NCBI RefSeq assembly: GCF_014650075.1
Contig: NZ_BMUG01000018.1
Location: 80,274-144,273 of the forward strand
Length of the DNA: 64,000 nucleotides
Direction of reading: 5' to 3'
Source of the DNA: Streptomyces microflavus
Lineage (GTDB): Bacteria > Actinomycetota > Actinomycetes > Streptomycetales > Streptomycetaceae
Made by a program: the position numbers and the translations under genes. Below, piece by piece: positions 43,974 to 52,544 of this stretch (the stretch's first letter is position 1; each line of letters starts with the position of its first letter). The notes below the pieces were generated by a model. It made no database searches and was not told the DNA's origin. It saw only the letters and a program-made list of their open reading frames with translations.

Positions 43974-44596
43974 CGGCCGGTCCGGCCGGAGGTCCGAACG
44001 GCGGTTGGTTCAGGCGTGACTGGAGTGGGTGCCGACGGTGGAGCCGGCGGGCGGGCCAGGGCACGGTGTCCGCCCGCGGTGACCGTGATGTCGCGACCAC
44101 GCGCCAGGGACACGGACGCGTCGTGGTGGACGAGGCCGAGTTCGTCGAGTGAGCCGAAGGTGGCGGTGGTGACGGCTGCGCCATCGATGGTCGCGATCCG
44201 CGTACGCCGGTTCCGTACCTCCAGCTGGGCCCCGCCCTTCGCCAGGGCGTCGAGAGCCTCGTACTGTTTCGTGTTCAGCTTGGCCGGGGCCGGCAGCGGT
44301 GCGGGCGCTGGTGCCGCCGCGGGGGAGAGGTCCTCGGAGATCCCGTGCGCCACGTAGCGGCAGACCGTGGAGCACAGCTCCAGCTGCCGGGCGGCTTCCT
44401 GTAGATGCTCGGTCAGGACGGGCACGGCCTCAGTGCGCTCCTGGCCGCGAAACTGCTCGTCGTGCTCGGTCGGTCCACCGAAGCGGATGCTCTCCAGGGG
44501 AGTGGCGGCCAAGGCGTGAGCGAGGTCGGAAGCGGCCAGGGAAGCGGTACCGACGCCGGCGCGCAGAGCGTCCAGTGACTCGCGGCTCCCGGGCAC
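43970..44596 (-). CDS. Helical/winged-helix protein, 3' part of an amber-split gene
   Basis: 208 residues from GTG at 44596 with no ribosome site. The same frame continues upstream past one TAG codon (44630-44632) to GTG 44803, giving a joined protein of about 277 residues. The visible part has helices (AASDLAHALAATPLES, LTEHLQEAARQLELCS) and a C-terminal winged-helix-like unit (LNTKQYEALDALAKGG, DGAAVTTATFGSLDELGLVH, RDITVTAGGHRALA) akin to the 41693 protein. Either a nonsense mutant, a read-through product or two separately made peptides. Confidence 0.55.
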   Translation of the reverse strand: MPGSRESLDALRAGVGTASLAASDLAHALAATPLESIRFGGPTEHDEQFRGQERTEAVPVLTEHLQEAARQLELCSTVCRYVAHGISEDLSPAAAPAPAPLPAPAKLNTKQYEALDALAKGGAQLEVRNRRTRIATIDGAAVTTATFGSLDELGLVHHDASVSLARGRDITVTAGGHRALARPPAPPSAPTPVTPEPTAVRTSGRTGR

Positions 44597-44629
44597 CTGC
44601 GTGTAGGGGCTGCCATCGAGAGAGGAGAC

Positions 44630-44803
44630 CTAGGCGAGCCGGGTGGCCATGCCCTGCGCCCGGTAGTAGAGCGCGGACAAGGTGTGCAGGGCCGGACGGC
44701 CAGGAGCAATCTCCAGACCAAGGACCGTGGAGCGGAGGTCGGCGAAGTCGACGCCGAGGTGGCGAAGATAGGCGACGTGTGAGGAAATGCCTCGTTGGTT
44801 CAC
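44630..44803 (-). CDS. 5' part of the amber-split gene
   Basis: 57 residues from GTG at 44803 to TAG. The peptide is typical coding sequence (VAYLRHLGVDFADLRSTVLG, HTLSALYYRAQGMATRLA) and leads in the same frame into the 43970 protein. It begins 18 bases after the stop of the HAD gene. TAG is an uncommon stop in high-GC actinomycetes, which supports a point mutation (for example from CAG, GAG or TGG). Confidence 0.5.
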   Translation of the reverse strand: MNQRGISSHVAYLRHLGVDFADLRSTVLGLEIAPGRPALHTLSALYYRAQGMATRLA

Positions 44804-44820
44804 GTTGGGGGCCGTTCTTG

Positions 44821-45546
44821 TCAGCGGTGGTGTCGAGCATCACGGCGCAGCAGGATGTCCGGGACGTAGGGCCGCTGGGACGTACCGGCGGACAGACCCA
44901 GGGCGAGGAGGGCGGCTGCGTCGAGGCTGGGGACCACGGGGGCTCCGGCTGTGCGCAGACGCGAGGCCAGTTCGAAGCCACCGGTGTGGAGGACGGCCCG
45001 CACTTCGCAGGTCCGTGCGGCTGCGGCGTCGTCGGTGGTGTCACCGATCAAGATGACCCGACAGCGGTCGGGTTCACCCAGCATGGCCAGGTGGTGCTGG
45101 AGAGCTGCGGACTTCGGGGTGCCGGGAGCGCGTCGGCCATCGATGCGTTGGAAAAGGTGCTTCAGCCGGGTCTGTTCCACCTCCCGCCGCAGTTGCGGGT
45201 CGTCGGTGAGTGACAGGAGGGACTGGGTGTGGCCCTGTGCCGCGATCCACTGCAGAAGGTGCGCGGCGCCGGCGCGCAGCGGTGGCTTGCGGGCAGACAT
45301 GTGCTCGGCGTAAGTCCGTTGGATGACGGGCCACTCTGCGTCGGTGACCGGCCGGCCGCTGAGACGGTCGTGGAAGCGGCGTCCGGGCAGGCAGTGCTGC
45401 TGCCGGTAGGTCGCCGTGTCGACTGCGGGTTCGCCGATGGCCGCCTGGCAGGCGCTCACGGCCTCGACCATGCAGTGGAGGTCGTCCAGCAGTGTCCCGT
45501 TCCAATCCCAGACGATGTGTACAGGGGCGGTAGAGGGTGTGGGCAA
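44821..45546 (-). CDS. HAD-family hydrolase (phosphatase-like)
   Basis: 241 residues from TTG at 45546 with GGAGAAG upstream. Motif I is VWDWNGTLLDD (nucleophile Asp and general acid region, here DWNGT rather than DxDGT), motif II lies near LLSLTDD, motif III has a Lys in RRAPGTPKSAAL and motif IV is ILIGDTTDDAAAA. The helical cap contains GRRFHDRLSGRPVTDAEW. Phosphoglycolate phosphatase-like enzymes have this plan; the first Asp+2 residue is Asn, which may alter catalysis. It sits alone between the amber-split gene and the coupling-protein gene. Confidence 0.82.
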   Translation of the reverse strand: MPTPSTAPVHIVWDWNGTLLDDLHCMVEAVSACQAAIGEPAVDTATYRQQHCLPGRRFHDRLSGRPVTDAEWPVIQRTYAEHMSARKPPLRAGAAHLLQWIAAQGHTQSLLSLTDDPQLRREVEQTRLKHLFQRIDGRRAPGTPKSAALQHHLAMLGEPDRCRVILIGDTTDDAAAARTCEVRAVLHTGGFELASRLRTAGAPVVPSLDAAALLALGLSAGTSQRPYVPDILLRRDARHHR

Positions 45547-45659
45547 AGAGAGGCTTCTCCAGAAGGTGTTGTCGGGCAGACCGGGCGTGGTGAACGCGGC
45601 TGCCTCGGTTCAGGGTGGAGCCGGTCCGTTCACAGGGGTCGGTGACGCGTCGGGCCGTG

Positions 45660-47486
45660 CTATGCCGCAGTGCCGTAGTCGCCCTGGCTTGGGGCGTGCT
45701 TGGCGTTGGCCCTGGCGGTGATGGCCTGTGATGCGCGGGCGGATGCGGCGGACAGCTCTTTCGCTCCGGGCTCCGCGTACCACGGGCGTAGGTCGAGCAT
45801 GGCGGCGCGCATGCCGGTGGCGAAGCACAAGGCCGTTCCCTTGGGCAGGGCTCGGATCGCGTCGGCGGGCAGGATCCGTTCCTGCCGCATGCTGACCGAG
45901 GTCGACTTTCCGGACTCCGAGTGTGAGGTGGACGTGGTCTCCACGTCGTGGTCACCGATCAGGCGGGACAGTTTGTCGGCGAAGTCGGGGTCATCGATGC
46001 CGGATCCGATCACCTTGACGGTGGAGGCGCTCCACATGGCGTCCATGCCGGCGTCGCCCCACACTTTCTGGCCCTGGCGGTAACTCTGGAGGATCGTGAT
46101 GGGGATGATGCCGCGGCTGCCGAGGTGGGAGTACAGGTCCGGAAGGTCAGAGATTTTGCATACGTTGGCGGCCTCGTCAAGGATCGCGAGCATGGGCGGG
46201 TCCAGACGGCCGCCGGCGCGTTCGGCCTGGGCGGTCGCGGCGCGCATGACGGAGTCGGCGCATGCCGCGATCAGCGCGCTTGCTCCGCCGCCGCCGTCCT
46301 TGCTGAGCAGGAACAAGGTGTCGGTGGAGGTGACGAAGTCGGCGGGCCGGAACTCGGCGACGTCCTTCTGCGGTGTCACCCAGGCGGCGATCTCCGTGTT
46401 GAGGAGAGCAGCGGCGTACTGGCGGGCCGTCTCGTAAATGCCGTCCCGGGTCTCGGGCGGCCCCTCCACCGTCCCCTTGAGCTGGGCGGCGACGGCGGCG
46501 AAGCCGTGGTCACGCAGGATGTCCAACGGTGAGCGGTCGGCGGGGAAGGCCAGCCACTGCATGATGTCGGTGATGGGCCGGCCGTCGAGCGCCGCGGCCA
46601 GCAGCAACTGGGACAAGATGTTGCTGCCGGCCTTTGACCAGAAGTCGCCCTGCGCGCTCGCGTCCACGCTCGCGGCCAGGAAGTGCCCGGCCAGCCTGCC
46701 GGCACCGTCGAGGGTTTTCGCGGTGGCTAGGGGGTTCCACCACATCTGGCGATCGGCGTGGGCGATCTGCTGTGGGTCCATGGTCCACACCGCACCCACC
46801 CGCGCCCTGGCCTCATGGGCCGCGGTGAAGGCGTCGCCGGCGGCTTTATTGGAGGTGAGGAGGACCGGGCCGGGTGCGTGGAGCATGGAGGGGATGGCGA
46901 GCGACGTGGTTTTCCCGGAGCGGGGCGCCATGATGGCGACCGCGACATCCTCGAACCCCATCCGCACTTCGTGCTTCGTGCCCTGGAGGTTGCCGAGGAG
47001 GACGCCGGTGTCCTTCGCTTCGATGTGCTTGGCGTCCTTGAGGCTGGGGCGCAGGGAGCGGGCTTTGCCGGAGATCGCCTTGGCCATCAGCGGCTCGATG
47101 TCCCGGGCCTTGGCCATGTCGGTGATCTTCTTCCGGCCTCCGCTCAGGTTCTTGTGTCGGGCCCACAGGATTCCCGCCCCCGCCATCAATGCCAGGAGCA
47201 GGACGACGGGGACTATGCGGGCACCGACCAGCAGGGACGTTTCGCCCGCGTCGGGCCAGACCTGCCCGGGATGGAGCAGGGCATCGGTCGGCTGGTACCT
47301 CGCCCAGTTGCCACCGGTGAGGTAGGCGGTGATGTTGCCGGACAGCCAGGCGAGGTGGGACAGGGGGACGACGACAGCGAGAGCGCCGAGCAGGACGCGC
47401 AGGACGAGGTCGTACCCGTCGGTGTTGCTGCTGGAGGAGGAAGGGGGCAAGGGGTAGGTGCTTCCGGGCGGGGACGGGTGGTTCAG
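45660..47486 (-). CDS. VirD4/TraG-like conjugative coupling ATPase
   Basis: About 608 residues. No ATG, GTG or TTG starts it sensibly; a CTG at 47486 overlaps the preceding stop (CTGA) in this operon's usual 4-base pattern, and TTG lies about 30 bases further in. Two membrane helices (about 26-50 and 84-108) precede the ATPase. Walker A is AIMAPRSGKTTSLA (186-193), Walker B MLAILDEAANV (433-438), followed by LYSHLGSRGIIPITILQSYRQG, the TraG/TraM-recognition stretch. It would link DNA substrate to a transfer channel, but no other channel genes are in the window. Confidence 0.85.
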   Translation of the reverse strand: MNHPSPPGSTYPLPPSSSSSNTDGYDLVLRVLLGALAVVVPLSHLAWLSGNITAYLTGGNWARYQPTDALLHPGQVWPDAGETSLLVGARIVPVVLLLALMAGAGILWARHKNLSGGRKKITDMAKARDIEPLMAKAISGKARSLRPSLKDAKHIEAKDTGVLLGNLQGTKHEVRMGFEDVAVAIMAPRSGKTTSLAIPSMLHAPGPVLLTSNKAAGDAFTAAHEARARVGAVWTMDPQQIAHADRQMWWNPLATAKTLDGAGRLAGHFLAASVDASAQGDFWSKAGSNILSQLLLAAALDGRPITDIMQWLAFPADRSPLDILRDHGFAAVAAQLKGTVEGPPETRDGIYETARQYAAALLNTEIAAWVTPQKDVAEFRPADFVTSTDTLFLLSKDGGGGASALIAACADSVMRAATAQAERAGGRLDPPMLAILDEAANVCKISDLPDLYSHLGSRGIIPITILQSYRQGQKVWGDAGMDAMWSASTVKVIGSGIDDPDFADKLSRLIGDHDVETTSTSHSESGKSTSVSMRQERILPADAIRALPKGTALCFATGMRAAMLDLRPWYAEPGAKELSAASARASQAITARANAKHAPSQGDYGTAA

Positions 47487-48259
47487 CGACTGCGGCAGTT
47501 CGTGGACGGTGGCTGTCGTGCTGGTCGCTGTGCCGGATCGGGGATGGCATGGCGGGCGGTCAGGGAGCGGACGCGTTCTTCGAGAGCGGAGTCGACGAGC
47601 ACCGTGAGTACCTCGGTAGATCTGCGGGTAACGAGGTCCGGGTTGAGGGTGGGTTGGTCGTGTGGACTGTCCGGACGGGCCACGGGGCGCGTGTCGGCGA
47701 GGGCTGTGGTGAACGCTGTGATCAGGTGCGGTGGGGTGTGTTCGCCGAAGCGGGCCTGCCACACGGTGCGGTTGCCGATGGCGGTGGTGGCGACCCAGTG
47801 ATCGGTGCTGCGGTTCATGACGCGGTCGACCTGGGCGTGGCCGTCGGGCGAGACGAGGCCCTTCCTGCCGTACCTCGGGTGCCAGTCGGCGTCCGCGAGC
47901 GGTTCGTACGGATCGGGCGGTGTGTTGACGACGGCTGGGTCGGTGAGGGCATCGGTGAAAGCGGCGATCAGCTCCACCGGGGTGTGCCCGCCGAAGCTCG
48001 CGTACCAGGCCGGCCGACCGGACTCCGGGGCGTGGGTAAGCGTCCACCAGTTTCCGTCGAGGAGGGGCTCCAGACACAGGAGTGCCTTCTGGTCGGGGCT
48101 GGAGAGCAGGACGCGCGGCCTCAAGTAATCCTTGCCATGACTCCAGGCGCAGGCACGGTGGAGCGGGACGGTGACCCAGGCGGGATCGCCGCCGCCCGCG
48201 AGGTGGCGCGGGGTGATGAAGTCGACCTCAACGGTTTTGGGAGTAGGGGGCATGTTCAC
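47483..48259 (-). CDS. DUF317 (SPDY) domain protein
   Basis: 258 residues from GTG at 48259 (GTGA overlap with the preceding gene). It contains VDFITPRHLAGGGDPAWVTV, then unit one (NWWTLTHAPESGRPAWYASF, HTPVELIAAFTDALTDP) and unit two (HWVATTAIGNRTVWQARFGE, TPPHLITAFTTALAD). The C-terminal tail is Arg-rich. It directly precedes the coupling ATPase and is translationally linked to it, which ties DUF317 proteins to transfer functions. Confidence 0.82.
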   Translation of the reverse strand: MNMPPTPKTVEVDFITPRHLAGGGDPAWVTVPLHRACAWSHGKDYLRPRVLLSSPDQKALLCLEPLLDGNWWTLTHAPESGRPAWYASFGGHTPVELIAAFTDALTDPAVVNTPPDPYEPLADADWHPRYGRKGLVSPDGHAQVDRVMNRSTDHWVATTAIGNRTVWQARFGEHTPPHLITAFTTALADTRPVARPDSPHDQPTLNPDLVTRRSTEVLTVLVDSALEERVRSLTARHAIPDPAQRPARQPPSTNCRSR

Positions 48260-48837
48260 TTCCGTGCCGCAGTGCGCCGTGCGGGGGCTGGTGCTGGGGC
48301 AAGGGGCGAACGGGCTGTGCGGGCCCAGGCGTTGATCTCGCGGATGGCCTTGCCGTGGGTGGCCCAGTCGTCGAGATCGCTCCACGATTCGGCGTGATGC
48401 TCGGCGAGGGCGTCGTCGAAGTCAGCGGTGCCGGCCTTGGCGTTGGCGGGGAGGGCGTCTCGCGTGGTCAGCCACTGCTCGTGCAGTTCGTCCAGCTGGT
48501 CGAGGGCGTTGCGCAGGACGCCCAACTGGTAGACCCAGCGGCCTTGGACCGTGGTCTCCGACAGTCGGGTGAGCTGTGTCTCGGCGGTGGCCAGCAGAAG
48601 CCGGGCGCCGAGGCGGAGAGGTTCGAACGCCTCGGCGGTGTGGGCATCGCGCTGGCTCGCGCGCATGCCGTAGGCGTGCTCGTCGTGGGGCCAGCCGTCG
48701 AGGTCCGTGTGCTCCTCGGAGTACGCGTTCCAGGCGTCGAGGATCTTCTTGCTGTCCCGCACGTAGTGGTCGAGGTTGCGGAGCGCGGCGCGGTGTGCGT
48801 GGTGGTCGGTGGGGATGGACGGGTCCTGTCGGTTCAG
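48256..48837 (-). CDS. Helical protein of unknown function
   Basis: About 193 residues. The only start that fits the preceding DUF317 stop is CTG at 48837 (CTGAAC); GTG inside the first helix is an alternative. Helices dominate: AALRNLDHYVRDSKKILDAW, AFEPLRLGARLLLATAETQL, WVYQLGVLRNALDQLDELHE and HHAESWSDLDDWATHGKAI. Several conserved Trp/Asp suggest a stable bundle. Sandwiched between two DUF317 genes with overlaps on both sides. Confidence 0.6.
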   Translation of the reverse strand: MNRQDPSIPTDHHAHRAALRNLDHYVRDSKKILDAWNAYSEEHTDLDGWPHDEHAYGMRASQRDAHTAEAFEPLRLGARLLLATAETQLTRLSETTVQGRWVYQLGVLRNALDQLDELHEQWLTTRDALPANAKAGTADFDDALAEHHAESWSDLDDWATHGKAIREINAWARTARSPLAPAPAPARRTAARK

Positions 48838-49652
48838 CGGCGGGCTGCCGGACGGGCTGGGTTCGTGTTCGCCGGGGTTGTCGCGGGTTTCGTCTGCTGC
48901 CGGCGGGCGGAGCGTGCCTGCGTGCGGAGAGAGTTGATGCGGTTGGTGTGGGCGTCGACCACCTGTTGCGGGCGCAGTGGGCTCGGCTTTTGTACGGCGC
49001 GGTAGTGGGCGGTGCGTTCGTACATGCCGCGCTGGAGCGGACTGGGGTCGGCCAGCGCGGTGAGGAACGGAGCGACCAGGTGGGGTGGGGTGAGTTCGTC
49101 GAGGTAGGCGTGCCAGATGCGCGGGCCGGAGAACTCGCCGCGGGGCTCGCTGGTCTCGATGTGCCAGGACGGCAGCTCCCGAGATTCGCTCAACTGCCGA
49201 AGTTCGATGCGGCACATGGAGTCCGGGGAGCGAGCTGTGCTCTCTGAGTCCCGGTGCCAACCCGCCGAGGTCACCGGGGCCCACGGGTCGGCCGGTTGCG
49301 ACGGTGCGCCGATGAGGGCGTCGGTGAGGGCGGCGAGGACCTCGGCGGGCACGAGTTCGCCGAACTCGGCGTACCACGCGGGACCGTCTGCGAAGGGCTC
49401 GGACCGCAGCCGCCACCACGCTCCGGTGGCGGACTGCGGGTCGAACTGCAGGCTGAGACGGAGGTCGGGGCTGCGCAGGACGATCTCGGCGCTCAGGGGG
49501 TCGGAGACGGTGCTCCATCCGGCGGCGGCCAGGCCGTGGGTGACGTGGCGGGCATCTCCCGGACCCGCGAGATGGCGCGGTCCGGTGTCGAACGGAATCT
49601 GCCAGGCGTGCTTGTCGGCGAACGCGGCGAGCTGCCGTTCGTTCAGCGGCAC
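48834..49652 (-). CDS. DUF317 (SPDY) domain protein
   Basis: 272 residues from GTG at 49652, 8 bases after GAGAGG and overlapping the previous stop by 10 bases; a GTG nine bases upstream is an alternative. It starts NERQLAAFADKHAWQIPFD, then GPRHLAGPGDARHVTHGL, unit one (AWWRLRSEPFADGPAWYAEF, VPAEVLAALTDAL) and unit two (SWHIETSEPRGEFSGPRIWH, TPPHLVAPFLTALAD). The Lys/Ala/Pro tail is probably disordered. Confidence 0.82.
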   Translation of the reverse strand: MPLNERQLAAFADKHAWQIPFDTGPRHLAGPGDARHVTHGLAAAGWSTVSDPLSAEIVLRSPDLRLSLQFDPQSATGAWWRLRSEPFADGPAWYAEFGELVPAEVLAALTDALIGAPSQPADPWAPVTSAGWHRDSESTARSPDSMCRIELRQLSESRELPSWHIETSEPRGEFSGPRIWHAYLDELTPPHLVAPFLTALADPSPLQRGMYERTAHYRAVQKPSPLRPQQVVDAHTNRINSLRTQARSARRQQTKPATTPANTNPARPAARR

Positions 49653-49996
49653 CGGCAGCACCTCTCGGCCGCCGTGGTGCTGCCGTACAGGTCGCGGAGA
49701 TCGTCCAGGGCGCAGTGGAGGGTGTGCTGGTCGGCCTGCTCCCATGCGGCCGTACGCAACTCGGCGATCAGAAGGTCGGCCTGCGCGGTGCGCGGGACAT
49801 CCGGGTGCTCCTGTATGGCACGGGCTAGGGCGCGCAGCGTGTCGGCGAACTGGACAGGCAGGCCCGTGTACTCGTCGAGGAGGGGCTCGACGAGCGCGAG
49901 GGCCTCGTCGAGGTCGGGGGTCTCGCGCAGGTAGTCGGTGAGATCTGCCAGCGTTTCGGTGAGGGTGCGGATGCTGTCCGGGGTGAGTGCGGGCAT
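49643..49996 (-). CDS. Small helical protein of unknown function
   Basis: 117 residues from ATG at 49996, with AAGGAG upstream. All-helical and acidic: IRTLTETLADLTDYLRETPD, LDEALALVEPLLDEYTGLP, FADTLRALARAIQEHPDVP and AQADLLIAELRTAAWEQADQ. The C-terminus has CCRCR. It lies between two DUF317 genes like the 48256 and 50823 proteins. Confidence 0.65.
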   Translation of the reverse strand: MPALTPDSIRTLTETLADLTDYLRETPDLDEALALVEPLLDEYTGLPVQFADTLRALARAIQEHPDVPRTAQADLLIAELRTAAWEQADQHTLHCALDDLRDLYGSTTAAERCCRCR

Positions 49997-50022
49997 CAAT
50001 CTCCTTGGATTGGGTGGGTGGT

Positions 50023-50826
50023 TCAGCGGCGGGTCCGGATACCGCCGGCCGGGGTGTAGGGAGGAGCGGTTGCGCGGGGCCGGGAGACCTTGGTGCTGTT
50101 GCGGGCCCAGGTGGAGGCGCGGGCGGCCGTGATGCGGGCCTGCTGCCACGCACTGAGCTGGGAAGGCTTGACGGATACCGACCAGGTACGGATCTGGGCG
50201 CTGAGAGGGAAGTGTCCGCGCGGGCGCATCACGGGTTCGGGGCCGGCGAGTTCGGTCGAGAAGGCTTGCACCAGGTGCATCGGGGTGTTCGGCGTGAAGT
50301 GGGCCGCCCAGCCGTTGCCCTGCTTGTCCTTCGCGCCGGTCCACCACATCGCCGAGCCGTCGGTGCTCTGGTGGTACTGCATCCACGCAGTGCCGTCGGG
50401 ACTGGTCGCCATGTAGTTCGCGCCCTCGAAGCGCATGTCCCACTCCTGTTCCTCCAGCGGCGCCCAGACGTTGGGAGCGTGGGCGGTGCGGGGTCGGGTG
50501 AGGGCGTCGGTCAGGCCGGCGATGATCTCCACTGGAGTCTGCTGGCCCAGTTGCGCCGTCCATTCGCCGTTCGGCCCCTCGGCCCGGCCGTGGATGGTCC
50601 ATCCGCCGGGCAGGACGTAGGGGTCGTAGGCGACACGGAGTGTGCGGTCCGGGCTCTCCATGTGCAGGGGGCCGCCCGTCTTGGACTTGTCCCGCCAGCC
50701 CGAGGCGCGCAGGAACTCCGAGATGTGCCGGATGTCGCCGCCGCCGGCCAGGGTTCGGGGCTGTACCAGGTAGTGCTGCTCGGGCTGGTCACCGGTCCCC
50801 CAGCCGTGCCGCTGCTTCTTCTTCAT
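50023..50826 (-). CDS. DUF317 (SPDY) domain protein
   Basis: 267 residues from ATG at 50826 (ATGA overlap). QHYLVQPRTLAGGGDIRHIS is the domain opening with Thr in place of His; unit one is GGWTIHGRAEGPNGEWTAQL with TPVEIIAGLTDALTRP; unit two is SAMWWTGAKDKQGNGWAAHF with TPMHLVQAFSTELAG. The basic C-terminus (RASTWARNSTKVSRPRATAP) could bind nucleic acid. Fourth DUF317 protein in this strand. Confidence 0.82.
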   Translation of the reverse strand: MKKKQRHGWGTGDQPEQHYLVQPRTLAGGGDIRHISEFLRASGWRDKSKTGGPLHMESPDRTLRVAYDPYVLPGGWTIHGRAEGPNGEWTAQLGQQTPVEIIAGLTDALTRPRTAHAPNVWAPLEEQEWDMRFEGANYMATSPDGTAWMQYHQSTDGSAMWWTGAKDKQGNGWAAHFTPNTPMHLVQAFSTELAGPEPVMRPRGHFPLSAQIRTWSVSVKPSQLSAWQQARITAARASTWARNSTKVSRPRATAPPYTPAGGIRTRR

Positions 50827-51206
50827 CGGCGCCGCCGTACGACGAGCGGCGCGGGGGCCGGAGGCTTTGCCGCGCCGGTAGCAGGTTGAGCGCCGAAACG
50901 CCGAAGGGTGGCGCGGTGCTCGTCCAGGTCTCCGCCGACGGCGTCAAGATCGTTGGCGGCCCGGCCCAGCGCGAGCCACACTTCGGCTGGAAGCACGCCG
51001 CGTTCGGCCTGGACCTTGGCGAACGTGCTGCTCACGGAGACGAGTCCGGTGACGCTGTCGAGCAGCCCGTCGTCCGGGTTGAGGATGTGTGCGATGACCT
51101 GCGTCGCTTGGTGAGGGGGCAGTACGGCGACGTGCTCGGCGAGCAGATGGAGCTGCCGGGTGATCTCGTCGGCCAGCCCTATCGGGTAGGGGGCGGGGTG
51201 GGACAT
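50823..51206 (-). CDS. Small helical protein of unknown function
   Basis: 127 residues from ATG at 51206 with GGAGGAG upstream, the first gene of the DUF317 cassette run. ADEITRQLHLLAEHVAVLPP, HQATQVIAHILNPDDGLLDS and FAKVQAERGVLPAEVWLAL make up a mostly helical fold, followed by a Pro/Ala/Arg tail. Stop overlaps the DUF317 start by 4 bases. Confidence 0.65.
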   Translation of the reverse strand: MSHPAPYPIGLADEITRQLHLLAEHVAVLPPHQATQVIAHILNPDDGLLDSVTGLVSVSSTFAKVQAERGVLPAEVWLALGRAANDLDAVGGDLDEHRATLRRFGAQPATGAAKPPAPAPLVVRRRR

Positions 51207-51443
51207 GCTCCTCCGTGTCGGTGGGACGGTCAGGGGCGGCGGCGCTGCCCGACGCGCTGCGACTCGGCGAGGACGGCCTCCGGCCGGGCACCGGCCAGCG
51301 GAGAGCCGCTGTCGGGCCCGGTGGGGATGCAGGCGCGCAGGTAGCGGCGGAACAGGGCGGTGGCCAGGCGTGGTTTGAGCTGGCTGTTGATCGGTGGGGG
51401 TGTGCGGGGTGTTACGGGTTACTCCGGGATCGGGGCGGGGCGG

Positions 51444-51470
51444 GCGGCCCCGGGGTGGAGCCGGGGCCGC
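51444..51470. terminator. GC hairpin terminator (10-bp stem)
   Basis: GCGGCCCCGG, 7-base loop, CCGGGGCCGC. It lies 8 bases beyond the stop of the 51478 gene on the minus strand, and about 240 bases before the next start, separating two operons. Confidence 0.65.
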
Positions 51471-51477
51471 CTGGGGT

Positions 51478-51879
51478 CTATGGGGTACGGCGGGAAGGAG
51501 CAGGCCGTGAGGGTTCGCCGGCTGGTCCCTGTGCCGCGGGGTTCGCCTTGCCGTCGCGTATGTCGTGCGCGGCCTGCTGGTAGGCGGGTTCATCGAAGAC
51601 GGTGGGCGTGCAGTTGATCTTGTATCCGGCCAGGAGCAGGTCGGGGATGGCACGGGTCGCCACGCGCTTCTGCTCGTCGAAGTCCAGCTGCAGGGGCGCG
51701 GTGTGGAAGGTGAGGGTCTGGTCGCCCTGCTGGACGGTGTGCCGTTGCAGACCGAGCTGGTCAAGCAGGTCGTAGAAGGCGGCAGGGGCACCGGTACGGG
51801 TGTCGACGTGGACCGTGGGCGGAAAGGGCCCCTTGTAGATCTCGGCGTCCGTGCCGCATTCGGCGGCCAGGTTGGTCAT
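51478..51879 (-). CDS. Hypothetical protein
   Basis: 133 residues from ATG at 51879 with AAGAGG upstream; not recognised. TVHVDTRTGAPAAFYDLLDQ, LTFHTAPLQLDFDEQKRVAT and AIPDLLLAGYKINCTPTVFD look like an alpha/beta domain. The tail is Pro/Arg-rich. It is the last gene before the terminator, 20 bases after the 51900 gene. Confidence 0.6.
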   Translation of the reverse strand: MTNLAAECGTDAEIYKGPFPPTVHVDTRTGAPAAFYDLLDQLGLQRHTVQQGDQTLTFHTAPLQLDFDEQKRVATRAIPDLLLAGYKINCTPTVFDEPAYQQAAHDIRDGKANPAAQGPAGEPSRPAPSRRTP

Positions 51880-51899
51880 GTGCCTCTTGTCTCTCCGTA

Positions 51900-52544
51900 T
51901 CAACGGCGGCGGGAGCCCGGGGGCCGGGGCGTGCTCGGCGGCGGTGTGGGGGCCTTCTGCGGAGCGCGGGCGGTGTGATTGCGGGCGTGGAGGATGACTC
52001 GTGCGGCCATGCTCATGGAGTGGGTGATGTCGCCGAGACGGTCGATGTGATCGAGTTCGTCGCCGGGAGGGGTGCCTTCCAGGGCTCTGGCAGCCAACGC
52101 GGCGCGGACGACGACCTCTCTGGTCAGGGGCAGCAGCCCGTTGACCGGGGCGGCGATCTCGGTCAGTACCTCGGCCACCTGACTGCTGGTCTCGGCGGCA
52201 GAGACCCGCTCGGCGAGATGGCCGAGGTAGCGCTGGGCGGCATCGCGGTCTCCGTTCGGGAAGGAGAGCATGTTGAGGGCGGGGTCGAGGTGGACGTTGT
52301 GGCCGGCGGCTAGCAGTGCGTGCGAGGCGGTGGTCGCCTTCAGACGCTGCTGCTCGACGGGCAGACCGTGCGGCAGCCGGTGATAGGTCCCGTGGTGCCC
52401 GGCGGCGGAGAGGAAGCCACCGGTTCTCTGGAGGATGTCCGCGGCCTTCTCGGTGCCGCCGATGGCGACGACCAGGCCGGTGCGGGGGTCCTTGGTGACG
52501 GTGATGTACTCCAGCACGAGGAAGTCGGGCTCGTGCTGATTCAT
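51900..52544 (-). CDS. GF-YxLP module protein (novel family)
   Basis: 214 residues, not recognised, from ATG at 52544 (ATGA overlap). Residues about 12-90 form a module shared with five other genes in this block: RTGLVVAIGGTEKAADILQR, then TGGFLSAAGHHGTYHRLP and ASHALLAAGHNVHLDPALN. The second half is helical (RYLGHLAERVSAAETSSQVA, LTREVVVRAALAARALEG). The tail is Pro/Arg-rich. Next to two further family members, so probably tandem duplication. Confidence 0.65.
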   Translation of the reverse strand: MNQHEPDFLVLEYITVTKDPRTGLVVAIGGTEKAADILQRTGGFLSAAGHHGTYHRLPHGLPVEQQRLKATTASHALLAAGHNVHLDPALNMLSFPNGDRDAAQRYLGHLAERVSAAETSSQVAEVLTEIAAPVNGLLPLTREVVVRAALAARALEGTPPGDELDHIDRLGDITHSMSMAARVILHARNHTARAPQKAPTPPPSTPRPPGSRRR

